Of a stretch of DNA of 64,000 nt, positions 34,010 through 42,795 are shown piece by piece. The position numbers and the translations under genes are program-made. The DNA is from Sphingomonas sp. PP-CE-3G-477. Its GTDB lineage: Bacteria; Pseudomonadota; Alphaproteobacteria; Sphingomonadales; Sphingomonadaceae. The stretch is from assembly GCF_003050745.1 (NCBI RefSeq), contig NZ_QAOF01000007.1:1-64000 (forward strand), read 5' to 3'. The first letter of the stretch is position 1, and each line of letters starts with the position of its first letter. A model generated the notes under the pieces. It saw only the letters and a list, made by a program, of their open reading frames with translations. It was not told the DNA's origin and searched no databases.

Positions 34010-35794
34010 ATGACGCGACTCCGATCCTCCCTTTTCGTCACGGCGTTGACGGTGCTGCTGGCGTTCGCGGCGCTTGGCGTGATCGTCGCGGGAGTCGCCT
34101 CGATCTACGGCCAGCGCGCCGCCGAAGACGCGCGCGCCGGCGTTCGGATGCGCGCGGGCCAGCAGACGCGGAGCAACCTTCGCCTGCTCGAAGCGGAGCT
34201 GCAGACCTATCGCCTGTTGCCGATCATGCTCGGCGAATACCCCGACGTCCGCGCGGCACTCGCGTCGGGCAAGGTCGACCCCGCGCTCAACACCAAGCTC
34301 GCGATGCTGGCCGAACGCACCGGCGCCCCGGTGATCTACGCGCTCGATACGCAGGGCATGACGATCGCCGCATCGAACGCCGGGCGCCCCGACAGTTTCC
34401 TTGGCCACGACTACCGATTCCGCGACTATTTCACCAAGGCGATGGCGTCGGGCGCGACCGAGTTCTTCGCACTCGGCAGCGTCAGCGGGCGGCCGGGCCT
34501 GTATCTCTCGCGCCGGATCGACCGCGCCGGTCGCCCGCTCGGCGTGGTCGTGGTCAAGGTCGAGTTCGAGAAGATCGCGCGCGCGTGGATTCAGGACCGG
34601 ATGGCGACCTTCGTCACCGATCCCGACGGCGTCATCCTGATCTCCAGCGATCCGAAGCTCGAATTTCGCACCACCCGCCCGCTCTCGCCTTCGCGCCGCG
34701 CCAAGCTGGTCGAGACGCGCCAGTTCGGGACGTCGCCATTGGCCCCCGCCCCACTGACGCTTGCCGAGGGGGTCTCACGGCTGACCGACGGATCGCCTGC
34801 GATCACCGTCTCGCTGCCGGTACCGATCTCCGGCTGGCGGCTGGTGCATATGGAGCCGCTCGACGCTGCCTTGCGGACGGCCGCTGCGCGCACGCGCTGG
34901 GCAACCGCGATTGCGGCAATGCTGACGATCGCCGCGATGCTCGGCGCGTGGTGGCTGTACGAGCGGCGCAAGCGCAACGTCGGCGCGCGGGCAGAACTGG
35001 AGGCGGAGGTCGCCCGCCGCACCGCCGAACTCCGAGCCACCGCCGACCGCCTTCAGATCGAGGTCGAACAGCGCGAGGCGTCCGACCAGCGCTTCCGCCA
35101 GGCCCGCGAGGAACTCGCGCACGCCAACCGCGTCGGCTCGATCGGCACGATCACCGCAAGCGTCGCGCACGAGATCAACCAGCCCGTTGCCGCGATCCGC
35201 ACCTTCGCCGACAACGCAGCCGCCTTCCTCGACCGCGGCGAACCGGCGCGCGCGGCAACCAATCTCCAGTCAATCGTCGACCTCACCAGCCGGATCGGCA
35301 CGATCACCGCTGGGCTCAGGCGCTATGCCCGGCGCGGCGCAGGATCGGTCGGCCCCGTGGCGCTCGACGAGGCGATCGACGGCGTCCGCCTGCTGATCGG
35401 CGACCGCTTCCGCGCCAAGGGGGTCATGCTCGACCTCCCGAACGGTCCCGAGGCGCGCTTGACGGTAATCGCCGGCCGCGTCCGCCTGGAGCAGGTGCTG
35501 GTTAACCTGCTCCAGAACGCCCTCGACGCGGTCGCCGACCGCCGCGATGCCCGCGTCAGCGTCACCGTCGGGCGTAAAGGCCGCGACGTCGTGCTGACCG
35601 TCGCCGACAACGGCCCCGGTATCGAGGCCGACATCGCCGACCACCTCTTCACCCCGTTCGCGACGAGCAAGAAGGACGGCCTCGGGCTCGGCCTCGGCAT
35701 CGCGCGCGACATCATGACCGAGTTCGGCGGCACGCTCGACCTTGTCCCCGCTCCAGAAGGCGCCATTTTCCGTATGATCCTGGTGAAGGCATGA
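34010..35794 (+). CDS. dctB: C4-dicarboxylate sensor histidine kinase DctB
   Basis: A 594-residue sensor kinase from the ATG at 34010; a GTG at 33989 would add 7 residues. A membrane helix at about 8-30 and another near 295-315 (ATAIAAMLTIAAMLGAWWL) frame a periplasmic PDC-type sensor (FLGHDYRFRDYFTKAMASG, GLYLSRRID). A coiled coil follows, then the dimerisation/phospho-acceptor helix with His387 in ASVAHEINQPVAA. The ATPase domain has NLLQNALDAV (N box), DNGPGI and GLGLGLGIARDI. It overlaps dctD by ATGA and should phosphorylate it in response to dicarboxylates. Confidence 0.9.
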   Translation: MTRLRSSLFVTALTVLLAFAALGVIVAGVASIYGQRAAEDARAGVRMRAGQQTRSNLRLLEAELQTYRLLPIMLGEYPDVRAALASGKVDPALNTKLAMLAERTGAPVIYALDTQGMTIAASNAGRPDSFLGHDYRFRDYFTKAMASGATEFFALGSVSGRPGLYLSRRIDRAGRPLGVVVVKVEFEKIARAWIQDRMATFVTDPDGVILISSDPKLEFRTTRPLSPSRRAKLVETRQFGTSPLAPAPLTLAEGVSRLTDGSPAITVSLPVPISGWRLVHMEPLDAALRTAAARTRWATAIAAMLTIAAMLGAWWLYERRKRNVGARAELEAEVARRTAELRATADRLQIEVEQREASDQRFRQAREELAHANRVGSIGTITASVAHEINQPVAAIRTFADNAAAFLDRGEPARAATNLQSIVDLTSRIGTITAGLRRYARRGAGSVGPVALDEAIDGVRLLIGDRFRAKGVMLDLPNGPEARLTVIAGRVRLEQVLVNLLQNALDAVADRRDARVSVTVGRKGRDVVLTVADNGPGIEADIADHLFTPFATSKKDGLGLGLGIARDIMTEFGGTLDLVPAPEGAIFRMILVKA

Positions 35795-37116
35795 GCGAGC
35801 AAGCCGTCTTGCTCGTCGACGACGACGACGTTCTCCGCGGTGCGCTGGAGCAATCGTTCGAACTCGCCGGCATCGCAGTGATCGCCGAGCGCGACCCGAC
35901 CGTCGCGCTCGCCCGCGTGACCGCCGGGTTCGACGGCGCGGTGGTGTCCGACATCCGCATGCCGAAGATGGACGGCTTGGAGCTTTTCCGCCGGATCGCC
36001 GCGATCGACCACGAGATCCCGGTACTGCTGATGACCGGCCACGGCGACGTCGCGATGGCGGTCGCCGCGCTCAAGAACGGCGCGTTCGACTTCATCCCCA
36101 AGCCCTTCGCGACCGATCACCTGATCGCGGGCGCGCGCCGGGCGCTCGAAATGCGCCGCCTCGTCCTCGACAACCGCCGTCTCCGCGCCGCCGCCGAGGA
36201 AACGATCGGCGCCGAACCGCTGATCGGCGAGACCCCGGTGATGGTCCGCCTCCGCGAAACCATGCGCCAGATCGCGCAGGCCGACATCGACGTGCTGGTC
36301 GAAGGCGAGACCGGCACCGGCAAGGAACTTGTCGCCGTCCTCCTCCACCGCTGGAGCAACCGCCGCTCGCGCCCGTTCGTCGCAGTCAACTGCGCCGCGC
36401 TGCCCGAGGCGGTCGCCGAGATCGAGCTGTTCGGCCACGACGGCGACTCGCGCCTGCCGCGCACCGGCCGGATCGAGGCCTCGAACCGCGGCACGCTGTT
36501 CCTCGACGAGATCGAGAGCACGCTGCCGGCGTTTCAGGCAAAACTGCTCCGTGTTCTCGAGGAGCGCGAGGTGATGCCGGTCGGCGGCGACCTCCCCCGC
36601 GCGCTCGACCTCCGCGTGATCGCAGCCGCGAAACCCGGGCTAGAACAGGCGGTCGAAGAAGGCCGTTTCCGCGCCGACCTCCTCTTCCGCCTCGACGCAG
36701 TACGCCTCCGCATCCCGCCGCTCCGAGAACGCCGCGACGACATACCCCTGCTGTTCGGCCACCTACTCCACCAGGCGGCAGAACGGTTCGGCCGCGAGGT
36801 CCCGACGATCGACACCGCGACGCTAGCGTATCTCGGCCAGCACGACTGGCCCGGCAACGTCCGCGAACTCGACAACCTGGCCAAACGCCTTGTGCTCCGC
36901 GTCGAAGCGGAGGACGCGGCCGACGAAGACAGCGACATCCCCCTCCCCGCCCGCGTCGACAAGTTCGAGGAAGCGACGATCCGCGCCGTGCTGCAACAGG
37001 TAAGTGGCGACGTCCGCTCCGCGCTGGCCGCGCTCGGCATCCCGCGCAAGACGTTCTACGACAAGCTGAAGCGCCACGAGATCGACGTCGAGGCGTATCG
37101 CCCGACCAAGGGCTGA
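35791..37116 (+). CDS. dctD: Response regulator DctD, NtrC-type but lacking the GAFTGA loop
   Basis: A 441-residue three-domain regulator. The receiver has phospho-acceptor Asp54 (VVSDIRMPKMDG). The AAA+ domain has Walker A GETGTGKE (about 172-179) and Walker B TLFLDEIES. The C-terminal Fis-type HTH is ALAALGIPRKTFYDKLKRHE. Between ELFGH (212-216) and GRIE (226-229) the usual GAFTGA loop is absent: the segment reads DGDSRLPRT and is about four residues shorter than NtrC. Since GAFTGA contacts sigma-54, this protein may regulate a sigma-70-type promoter instead. The pairing with DctB and adjacency to dctA support the name. Confidence 0.85.
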   Translation: MSEQAVLLVDDDDVLRGALEQSFELAGIAVIAERDPTVALARVTAGFDGAVVSDIRMPKMDGLELFRRIAAIDHEIPVLLMTGHGDVAMAVAALKNGAFDFIPKPFATDHLIAGARRALEMRRLVLDNRRLRAAAEETIGAEPLIGETPVMVRLRETMRQIAQADIDVLVEGETGTGKELVAVLLHRWSNRRSRPFVAVNCAALPEAVAEIELFGHDGDSRLPRTGRIEASNRGTLFLDEIESTLPAFQAKLLRVLEEREVMPVGGDLPRALDLRVIAAAKPGLEQAVEEGRFRADLLFRLDAVRLRIPPLRERRDDIPLLFGHLLHQAAERFGREVPTIDTATLAYLGQHDWPGNVRELDNLAKRLVLRVEAEDAADEDSDIPLPARVDKFEEATIRAVLQQVSGDVRSALAALGIPRKTFYDKLKRHEIDVEAYRPTKG

Positions 37117-37121
37117 TCCTC

Positions 37122-37147
37122 AATCCTCCCCCTTGCAGGGGAGGATC
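37122..37147. repeat. CCTCCCCC hairpin between convergent dctD and AbrB-like gene
   Basis: AATCCTCCCC-CTTGCA-GGGGAGGAT is a short hairpin of the CCTCCCCC family in the 35-bp gap between convergent genes. It could act as a terminator in either direction. Confidence 0.7.
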
Positions 37148-37151
37148 AGAT

Positions 37152-38210
37152 TCAGGTCGGAATGACCGGCGGCGGCACCCCGCCCTGCCGCGTCGCCACG
37201 AACTTCGCGAGCGGAGGCCCGATCAGCAACACCCCCAGAAACCGCAGCACCTGAAGCGCCATCACGAACGGCACATCGACCGGACTCGACGCAGCGATGA
37301 TCGCGACCGAATCCATCCCTCCCGGGCTAGTCGCCAGATACGCGGTAACCGGATCGATCCCCCACCACCGCGTCAACGCCGCCGCGATCCCGCCGCAGAA
37401 CGCGATCAGCAGCGCCACCGACAGCAGGATCCGCGGCATCGCCTTGCCCGCCACCCGCAGCGTATCGCGCGTGAACGACAACCCGATCCGCCAGCCGACC
37501 ACCGCATAGCTGATCGCCAGCAGCCACTGCGGCAGCACCGGCTGCGCAACGCCAGTGACGTTGAGCGCAGCCCCCGCGACCAGCGACCCGAGCAGCGCCC
37601 CCGCTGGCAACTTCAGCACGACCCCGACGGTCGCACCAACCCCGGCAATCGCGATCGTCCGCAAGACGGCGACGGGATCGACCGCCGCAAACCACGTGGC
37701 CGCAACATGATGCCCGCTACCACCGCCGACCATCACCGCCGCCAGCACCGACGCGACCACCGCCACGCTCACCACCCGCGTGTAGGTCATCACCGCGACC
37801 AACCGCGAGTCCGCGCCATACGCCTGCGCCATCAACACCATCGCGCTCGCCGCGCCCGGCGTCGATCCCCACACCGCGACGGTGCCCGGCAACACCTGCC
37901 ACCGGCTCAGCAAATATCCGAGCACGCTACTGGCCGCGAGCGTGACGAAGTTGACCATCAGGAACACCGGCCAGTGATCCGCCACCGTCGCGACGATCCC
38001 CGTGGTGATCGACCCCGCAATCAAAGTCCCGACGGCCGCCTGCGCCCCGCGAAACGCCGAAGTCGGCACGCTCAGAGACCATCCCCGCACCGCCAGCACG
38101 ACCGCGGCGACCATTGGCCCGAGCAGCAACCCCGCAGGCAGCCCGACGACTTCGAGCAGCGCGGCGATCACCGCCGACAGCGCGATCAAGACGGCCCACC
38201 GCCAGATCAT
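37152..38210 (-). CDS. AbrB-family membrane protein (duplicated domain, putative transporter)
   Basis: The ATG at 38210 lies inside the stop of the methyltransferase gene (ATGA). The 352-residue product has about ten helices arranged as two similar halves: LLEVVGLPAGLLLGPMVAA in the first and LKLPAGALLGSLVAGAALN in the second. GSTPGAASAMVLMAQAYG and ATSPGGMDSVAIIAA also repeat the same P-G-G/A-S motif. This is the AbrB (ammonia monooxygenase-annotated) family, whose transported substrate is not established. The longer frame to 38339 is not needed. Confidence 0.8.
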   Translation of the reverse strand: MIWRWAVLIALSAVIAALLEVVGLPAGLLLGPMVAAVVLAVRGWSLSVPTSAFRGAQAAVGTLIAGSITTGIVATVADHWPVFLMVNFVTLAASSVLGYLLSRWQVLPGTVAVWGSTPGAASAMVLMAQAYGADSRLVAVMTYTRVVSVAVVASVLAAVMVGGGSGHHVAATWFAAVDPVAVLRTIAIAGVGATVGVVLKLPAGALLGSLVAGAALNVTGVAQPVLPQWLLAISYAVVGWRIGLSFTRDTLRVAGKAMPRILLSVALLIAFCGGIAAALTRWWGIDPVTAYLATSPGGMDSVAIIAASSPVDVPFVMALQVLRFLGVLLIGPPLAKFVATRQGGVPPPVIPT

Positions 38211-38869
38211 GGCTTGGTGGCGAACCAGATCGTGTGCCGCGCGCCGCCCTTCCGCTTCGCCCGCGCGATAACTTCGTCGACCGCGAAACCCGCTTCGGCA
38301 AGCCGGGTAGCGAACGGCTTGCTCGGCGCCGACGACCACACGGCAAGCACCCCGCCCGGCCGCAAGGCCGATCGCGCCAGAGACAATCCGCGCGCCCCGT
38401 AAAGCCGGTCGTTACCCGGCCGCGAAATTCCGTCCGGACCGTTGTCGACGTCGAGCAGGATCGCGTCCCAATCACCCTCTGCGATCGCCGCGGCGACATC
38501 GCCCTCGAAAATGCGCGTCCGTGGATCGGTCAGGCTGTCCCCGTGCAGCGCCGCCATAGGCCCCCGCGCCCATTCGATCACCGCCGGTACGATCTCGGCA
38601 ACCGCAACTGCCGTGTCAGGACCGAGCCGTGCCAGCGCCGCGCGAAGGGTAAACCCCATGCCAAGCCCGCCGATCAGCATCCGCACGCCCGACCGCCCGC
38701 CGATCCGGTCGCAAGCCTGCTCCGCCAGAGCCTCTTCCGACCCGCTCAGCCGGCTGTTCATCAACTCGTTCGCGCCGAGCATGATCGAGAACTCCGCGCC
38801 ACGTTGCAGCAACCGGAGTTCACCCCCACCCGGCACCTGCGCCGTTCCCAACAGCACCCGAGGGATCAT
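38207..38869 (-). CDS. Spermidine-synthase-like SAM-dependent methyltransferase
   Basis: From the ATG at 38869 (overlapping the upstream stop as ATGA) the product is 220 residues. Its Rossmann fold has MLIGGLGMGFTLRAALA (SAM-like motif), AVAEIVPAVIEWARG (acidic ribose-binding residue) and AILLDVDNGPDG. This is the spermidine synthase-like family, but the N-terminal tetramerisation domain is missing, so it need not make spermidine. It is the middle gene of a coupled trio with an Hsp70-like protein and an AbrB-type transporter. Confidence 0.75.
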   Translation of the reverse strand: MIPRVLLGTAQVPGGGELRLLQRGAEFSIMLGANELMNSRLSGSEEALAEQACDRIGGRSGVRMLIGGLGMGFTLRAALARLGPDTAVAVAEIVPAVIEWARGPMAALHGDSLTDPRTRIFEGDVAAAIAEGDWDAILLDVDNGPDGISRPGNDRLYGARGLSLARSALRPGGVLAVWSSAPSKPFATRLAEAGFAVDEVIARAKRKGGARHTIWFATKP

Positions 38870-40179
38870 GCCGACCAAGCCGCAATGTCGTCCTGCTCAC
38901 CGATCAAGGCCAGCCCATGCGCGATCGACGTCAGCTCGCCGCCGCTCATGATCGCCGCCTCGCCGAACCGCTCGACGAAAATCCGGCGGATACGCGGGAT
39001 CAGCGACGATCCCCCAGTCAGGAACACCCGGTCGATCTCGTCGCCACCGACGTTCGCCACCTCCAAGGCCCGGTCGACCGCCGCCTCGATCCGCACGACG
39101 TCGTCGGCGATCCAGCCCTCGAACTGCGCCCGCGTCACGTCCGCCTCGATCTCCAGCCCCGCACCCGCAAAGTGGAAATGCGCATCCTCGCCACTCGACA
39201 GCGCGCGCTTGAGCGACCCGACCGCATCGTACAGCGGATAGCCCAGTTCGTTCTCGATCACCGCGATCATCCGCCCGATCGCGTCGGGATCCACGGCGGT
39301 CTTCTGCAACCGCTCCAGCTCGGTCATCGTCTTGCGGTTGCGCATCAGGGCGAGGCGTGACCAGTCCGCGAAATCGGCGAAATACGCGCGCGGAATCTCC
39401 AGCTCCTTGCCGAACGACTTGTACGCGCCGCCCTTGCCGAGCATTGGCAGCACCAGCCGGTCGAGGATCCGGTAATCGAACCGGTCGCCCGCGATCCCGA
39501 CGCCGGCATGCCCCAGGGGCGTGCACCGCCGCGCCGCGCCCGGCTCGGCAACGCGCACCACTGAAAAGTCGCTCGTCCCGCCGCCAAAATCCGCCACAAG
39601 GATCGTCGCCGGCTCGGTCAGCCGCGTCGCGTAGCTATACGCCGCACCGAGCGGTTCGTAGACGTAATGGATCTCCGCCCCGAAGCCTTTGAACATCGCG
39701 TCATACCGCGTCCGCGCCAGTGCCTCGTCGGGCCGCGCGCCGGCGTATTCGACTGGGCGGCCGACGACGATCCGGTGCGGCCGCGTGTCGAGCTTGCCGC
39801 CCGCATGCGAAATCAGCTTCTCGAGAAACAGCTGGCCCATCTCCTCGAACCGATAACGCTTGTCGAAGACCGAGGCCTGCTCGAAGGTCTTCATCGCCGC
39901 GACCGACTTAAACGACTGGATGAACCGGCTGTCGAGCGGGTATTCCATATACTCCGCGATCGCCCAAGGCCCCGCCTCCGACGCGAGCCCCTTGCCGCTG
40001 TCGTCCTGCCAGAAGCACAGCGCCGAGCGAAACACCGGGCTCGTCTCGGCAGGGGCGGCGAACGTCACCAGCTCCGGCGAACCGCCTTTGGTCCCAAGCG
40101 CCACGACGCTGTTGGTCGTGCCGAAATCCAGCCCCAAAGCGGGGCCGCCAGCGTCCGTCTGCATCGCGTCATCCTTCAA
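38866..40179 (-). CDS. Hsp70-family ATPase, YegD-like
   Basis: The 437-residue protein has the Hsp70 nucleotide-binding domain only: LGLDFGTTNSVVALG (phosphate 1), VADFGGGTSDFSVVRV (phosphate 2) and VFLTGGSSLIPRIRRIF (adenosine motif). A substrate-binding domain and lid are absent, as in E. coli YegD. A possible start at the ATG at 40164 (MQTDAGGPALGLDFG) fits the family better than MKDDAM at 40179. It begins an ATGA-coupled trio with the methyltransferase and AbrB-like genes. The client is unknown. Confidence 0.85.
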   Translation of the reverse strand: MKDDAMQTDAGGPALGLDFGTTNSVVALGTKGGSPELVTFAAPAETSPVFRSALCFWQDDSGKGLASEAGPWAIAEYMEYPLDSRFIQSFKSVAAMKTFEQASVFDKRYRFEEMGQLFLEKLISHAGGKLDTRPHRIVVGRPVEYAGARPDEALARTRYDAMFKGFGAEIHYVYEPLGAAYSYATRLTEPATILVADFGGGTSDFSVVRVAEPGAARRCTPLGHAGVGIAGDRFDYRILDRLVLPMLGKGGAYKSFGKELEIPRAYFADFADWSRLALMRNRKTMTELERLQKTAVDPDAIGRMIAVIENELGYPLYDAVGSLKRALSSGEDAHFHFAGAGLEIEADVTRAQFEGWIADDVVRIEAAVDRALEVANVGGDEIDRVFLTGGSSLIPRIRRIFVERFGEAAIMSGGELTSIAHGLALIGEQDDIAAWSA

Positions 40180-40254
40180 TGAACGCGCGCCTATGCCGAC
40201 GCGGGGACCGGGATGGCAACCAGTAAAGTCGGTTTCAGGGCAGGCGACGCGAGC

Positions 40255-40719
40255 TTAGCGGCGCTTCAACCGGACAAGCGCGGCATCGAGCGCGGACAGG
40301 AAGCTCGACCGGTCGCTCTTCGAAAACGGCGCCGGCCCGCCGATGATGTCGCCGCCCGCACGCAGGTCAGCCATGATCGCGCGGGTGGCGATGGCGCCGC
40401 CGATCGAACTGGTGGTGAATGGCTTGCCGGTATTGGCGAGTACGGTCGCGCCGGCTTTCACGCAGCGGTCGGCGAGCAGGATGTCGGCGGTGATCACGAC
40501 CGACTTCGCGTCGGCCTGTTCGGCGATCCAGTCGTCGGCCGCGTCGAACCCGTCGCTGACCACGACACGGGAGATCAACGGGTGGACCGGAATGCGGAAA
40601 TGGCTGTTGGCGACGATCGTCACGGGGACTTCATGGCGCCACGCGACCTTGTAGATCTCGTCTTTGACGGGACATGCGTCGGCGTCGACGAGGATGCGGA
40701 TTGGGGTGTCCGCGGTCAT
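40255..40719 (-). CDS. YaiI/YqxD family protein
   Basis: About 154 residues from the ATG at 40719. [20 protein letters not shown] and [17 protein letters not shown], with [14 protein letters not shown], are the conserved aspartate-rich signatures of the YaiI/YqxD (DUF188) family, a PIN-like fold of unknown activity. The C-terminus is [15 protein letters not shown]. The frame extends 3 codons upstream to 40728. It stands between the Hsp70-like gene and a repeat element. Confidence 0.85.
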   Translation of the reverse strand: MTADTPIRILVDADACPVKDEIYKVAWRHEVPVTIVANSHFRIPVHPLISRVVVSDGFDAADDWIAEQADAKSVVITADILLADRCVKAGATVLANTGKPFTTSSIGGAIATRAIMADLRAGGDIIGGPAPFSKSDRSSFLSALDAALVRLKRR

Positions 40720-40816
40720 GCGGACCATCGCGATTGCAGGCCGACCATCCCCGTATCCTTATTGTAGCGTCCCAAATGCATCACCGAGCCACCCAACGCC
40801 TCCGCCCCCCCAAACC

Positions 40817-40903
40817 ACCGTCATCCCAGCGGAAGCTGGGATCTCCCTGTTTTGCGCGCGTCGCGAGCCACGTGGGATACCCCAGCTTTCGCTGGGGTGA
40901 CGG
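40817..40903. repeat. GTCATCCCAGC inverted-repeat pair
   Basis: CCGTCATCCCAGCGGAAGCTGGG at the left is mirrored by CCCCAGCTTTCGCTGGGGTGACGG at the right. Each forms its own hairpin (CCAGCGGAAGCTGG). This pair is related in layout to the GTCATCCTGAC family. Confidence 0.8.
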
Positions 40904-40969
40904 GTTTGGGGAGGGCTTAGGCAAAGGACTTTGGTTGAGTGAAGAGCCCAACCAAAGGATCGTGCTAGC

Positions 40970-42739
40970 TCAGCTACGCTCGCGGTTACCACGGTACGGA
41001 GGCTTCCGCGCCGGAGCCGGACCGCCACGCGGGGCCGCACGGTGAAGCGTCGAGCGGGGACCGCTCGCATTGCTGCGACCACCGCCACCACCGTCATGCC
41101 GAGCGCCGCTCTCGGGCGCGCCCTGCATCGCCTCGATCGCCACGCCGCTCTCTTCCTCGCCAGCCTGCGCAGTCCGCTGAATCGCCGCCGAGAACCGCGA
41201 CGCCACAGCGCGAGGGATCTCGAACGCCGTCTCGTTCGGCCCAATCCGGATCGCACCGATCTCGGACTTCGTGATGTGCCCGCGACGGCAGATCAGCGGC
41301 AGGATCCAGCGCGGATCGGCGTTCTGGCGACGGCCGATATCCATCCGGAACCACACCGTGTCCTCAAAGCCGGCGCGCGGCCCCTGCGAACGCTCGTCCT
41401 GAGTCGGCTGCTTGCTCTGGTCAATCAGGTCCTCGGCCTGCGGCATCGTCGCGCGGTGCATGTGCACCAGCGCGGCGGCGATATCTTCCGGCGTCTTTTC
41501 GGCCATCAGGCGGACGGCGAGTGCGCGATCCTCCTCCTCGACCTCGACCGGCTGCAACAGCATGCCGATCAGCCGCTCGTGATCGTTCTTGCGGATGTCC
41601 TCCGCTGTCGGGGCGTTGACCCACTCCGCGTTGATCTTCGCACCACGGAGCATCATCTCGACGCGACGGCGGCGCGGGAACGGCACGATCAGGACGGCGG
41701 TGCCCTTCTTGCCCGCACGACCGGTACGACCCGAGCGATGCTGGAGCGTCTCGGCATCGCGCGGCAGTTCGACGTGAACGACCAGCGACAGCGTCGGAAG
41801 ATCGATACCGCGAGCGGCAACGTCGGTCGCCACGCAGACGCGCGCACGGCGGTCACGCAGAGCCTGAAGCGCAGCGTTACGCTCGTTCTGCGAATGCTCG
41901 CCGGACAGGGCGACGGCGGCAAAGCCACGTTCGACCAGGCTCGCATGCAGATGGCGCACATTGTCGCGCGTGGCGCAGAACAGCATCGCCGTCTCCGCCT
42001 CGTGGAAGCGCAGCAGGTTGATCACCGCATGCTCGATCTCGGACGGCGAGACCGTGACGGCCTGGTACGAAATGTCGCCATGACCGCGATCCTCGCCGAC
42101 GGTCGAGATCCGCAGCGCGTCCTTCTGGTAGCGCTTGGCGAGCGCGACGATCGGCCGTGGCATCGTCGCCGAGAACAGCAGCGTGCGGCGTGCTTCAGGC
42201 GACGCGTCGAGGATCTGCTCGAGGTCTTCGCGGAAGCCCATGTCGAGCATCTCGTCGGCCTCGTCGAGCACCGCAACCTTCAAGGCCGACAGGTCGAGCG
42301 CGCCACGCTCAAGATGGTCGCGCAGACGCCCCGGCGTGCCGACGACGATATGCGCGCCGTGGGCAAGCGAACGACGCTCCTTCGAGGCGTCCATTCCGCC
42401 GACGCAGGTCGAGATACGCGCACCGGCCTTGGCATAGAGCCACATCAGCTCGCGGCTGACCTGGAGTGCCAACTCGCGAGTCGGCGCGATGCAGAGGACG
42501 AGCGGCTTGTGCGGCGCGGGCAGGCGCTGGACGCCGTCCTCGCCCGCTTCACCGAGCAGCTCGCCGGCCATCGCCAGGCCGAACGCCACGGTCTTGCCCG
42601 AGCCGGTCTGCGCCGACACGACGAGGTCGCGACCGATCGCATTGTCCTCGATCACATGAGCCTGCACGGGGGTGAGCGCGGTATAGCCGCGCGCTTCGAG
42701 CGCCTCGGAAAGAAGCGACGGAATATTTGTAAAAGGCAT
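40970..42739 (-). CDS. DEAD-box RNA helicase with DbpA-type RNA-binding domain
   Basis: From the ATG at 42739 (MPFTNIPSLLSEALEARGYT) the product is 589 residues. Motifs in order are VSAQTGSGKT, APTRELA, TPGRLRDH, VLDEADEMLD, LLFSATM, VATDVAARGIDLP and HRSGRTGRAG. A DbpA-like RNA-binding domain (about 450-525, WILPLICRRGHITKSEIGAI) precedes a low-complexity Gly/Arg/Pro tail. This architecture belongs to DeaD/CsdA-type helicases that act in ribosome assembly or mRNA decay. The frame extends 41 codons upstream without a good start. Confidence 0.9.
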   Translation of the reverse strand: MPFTNIPSLLSEALEARGYTALTPVQAHVIEDNAIGRDLVVSAQTGSGKTVAFGLAMAGELLGEAGEDGVQRLPAPHKPLVLCIAPTRELALQVSRELMWLYAKAGARISTCVGGMDASKERRSLAHGAHIVVGTPGRLRDHLERGALDLSALKVAVLDEADEMLDMGFREDLEQILDASPEARRTLLFSATMPRPIVALAKRYQKDALRISTVGEDRGHGDISYQAVTVSPSEIEHAVINLLRFHEAETAMLFCATRDNVRHLHASLVERGFAAVALSGEHSQNERNAALQALRDRRARVCVATDVAARGIDLPTLSLVVHVELPRDAETLQHRSGRTGRAGKKGTAVLIVPFPRRRRVEMMLRGAKINAEWVNAPTAEDIRKNDHERLIGMLLQPVEVEEEDRALAVRLMAEKTPEDIAAALVHMHRATMPQAEDLIDQSKQPTQDERSQGPRAGFEDTVWFRMDIGRRQNADPRWILPLICRRGHITKSEIGAIRIGPNETAFEIPRAVASRFSAAIQRTAQAGEEESGVAIEAMQGAPESGARHDGGGGGRSNASGPRSTLHRAAPRGGPAPARKPPYRGNRERS

Positions 42740-42795
42740 GTACGTCCTAATTGGTGGCCGGCTTACGCAACGGCAAGGCACTGGCGTGGTGGTCC

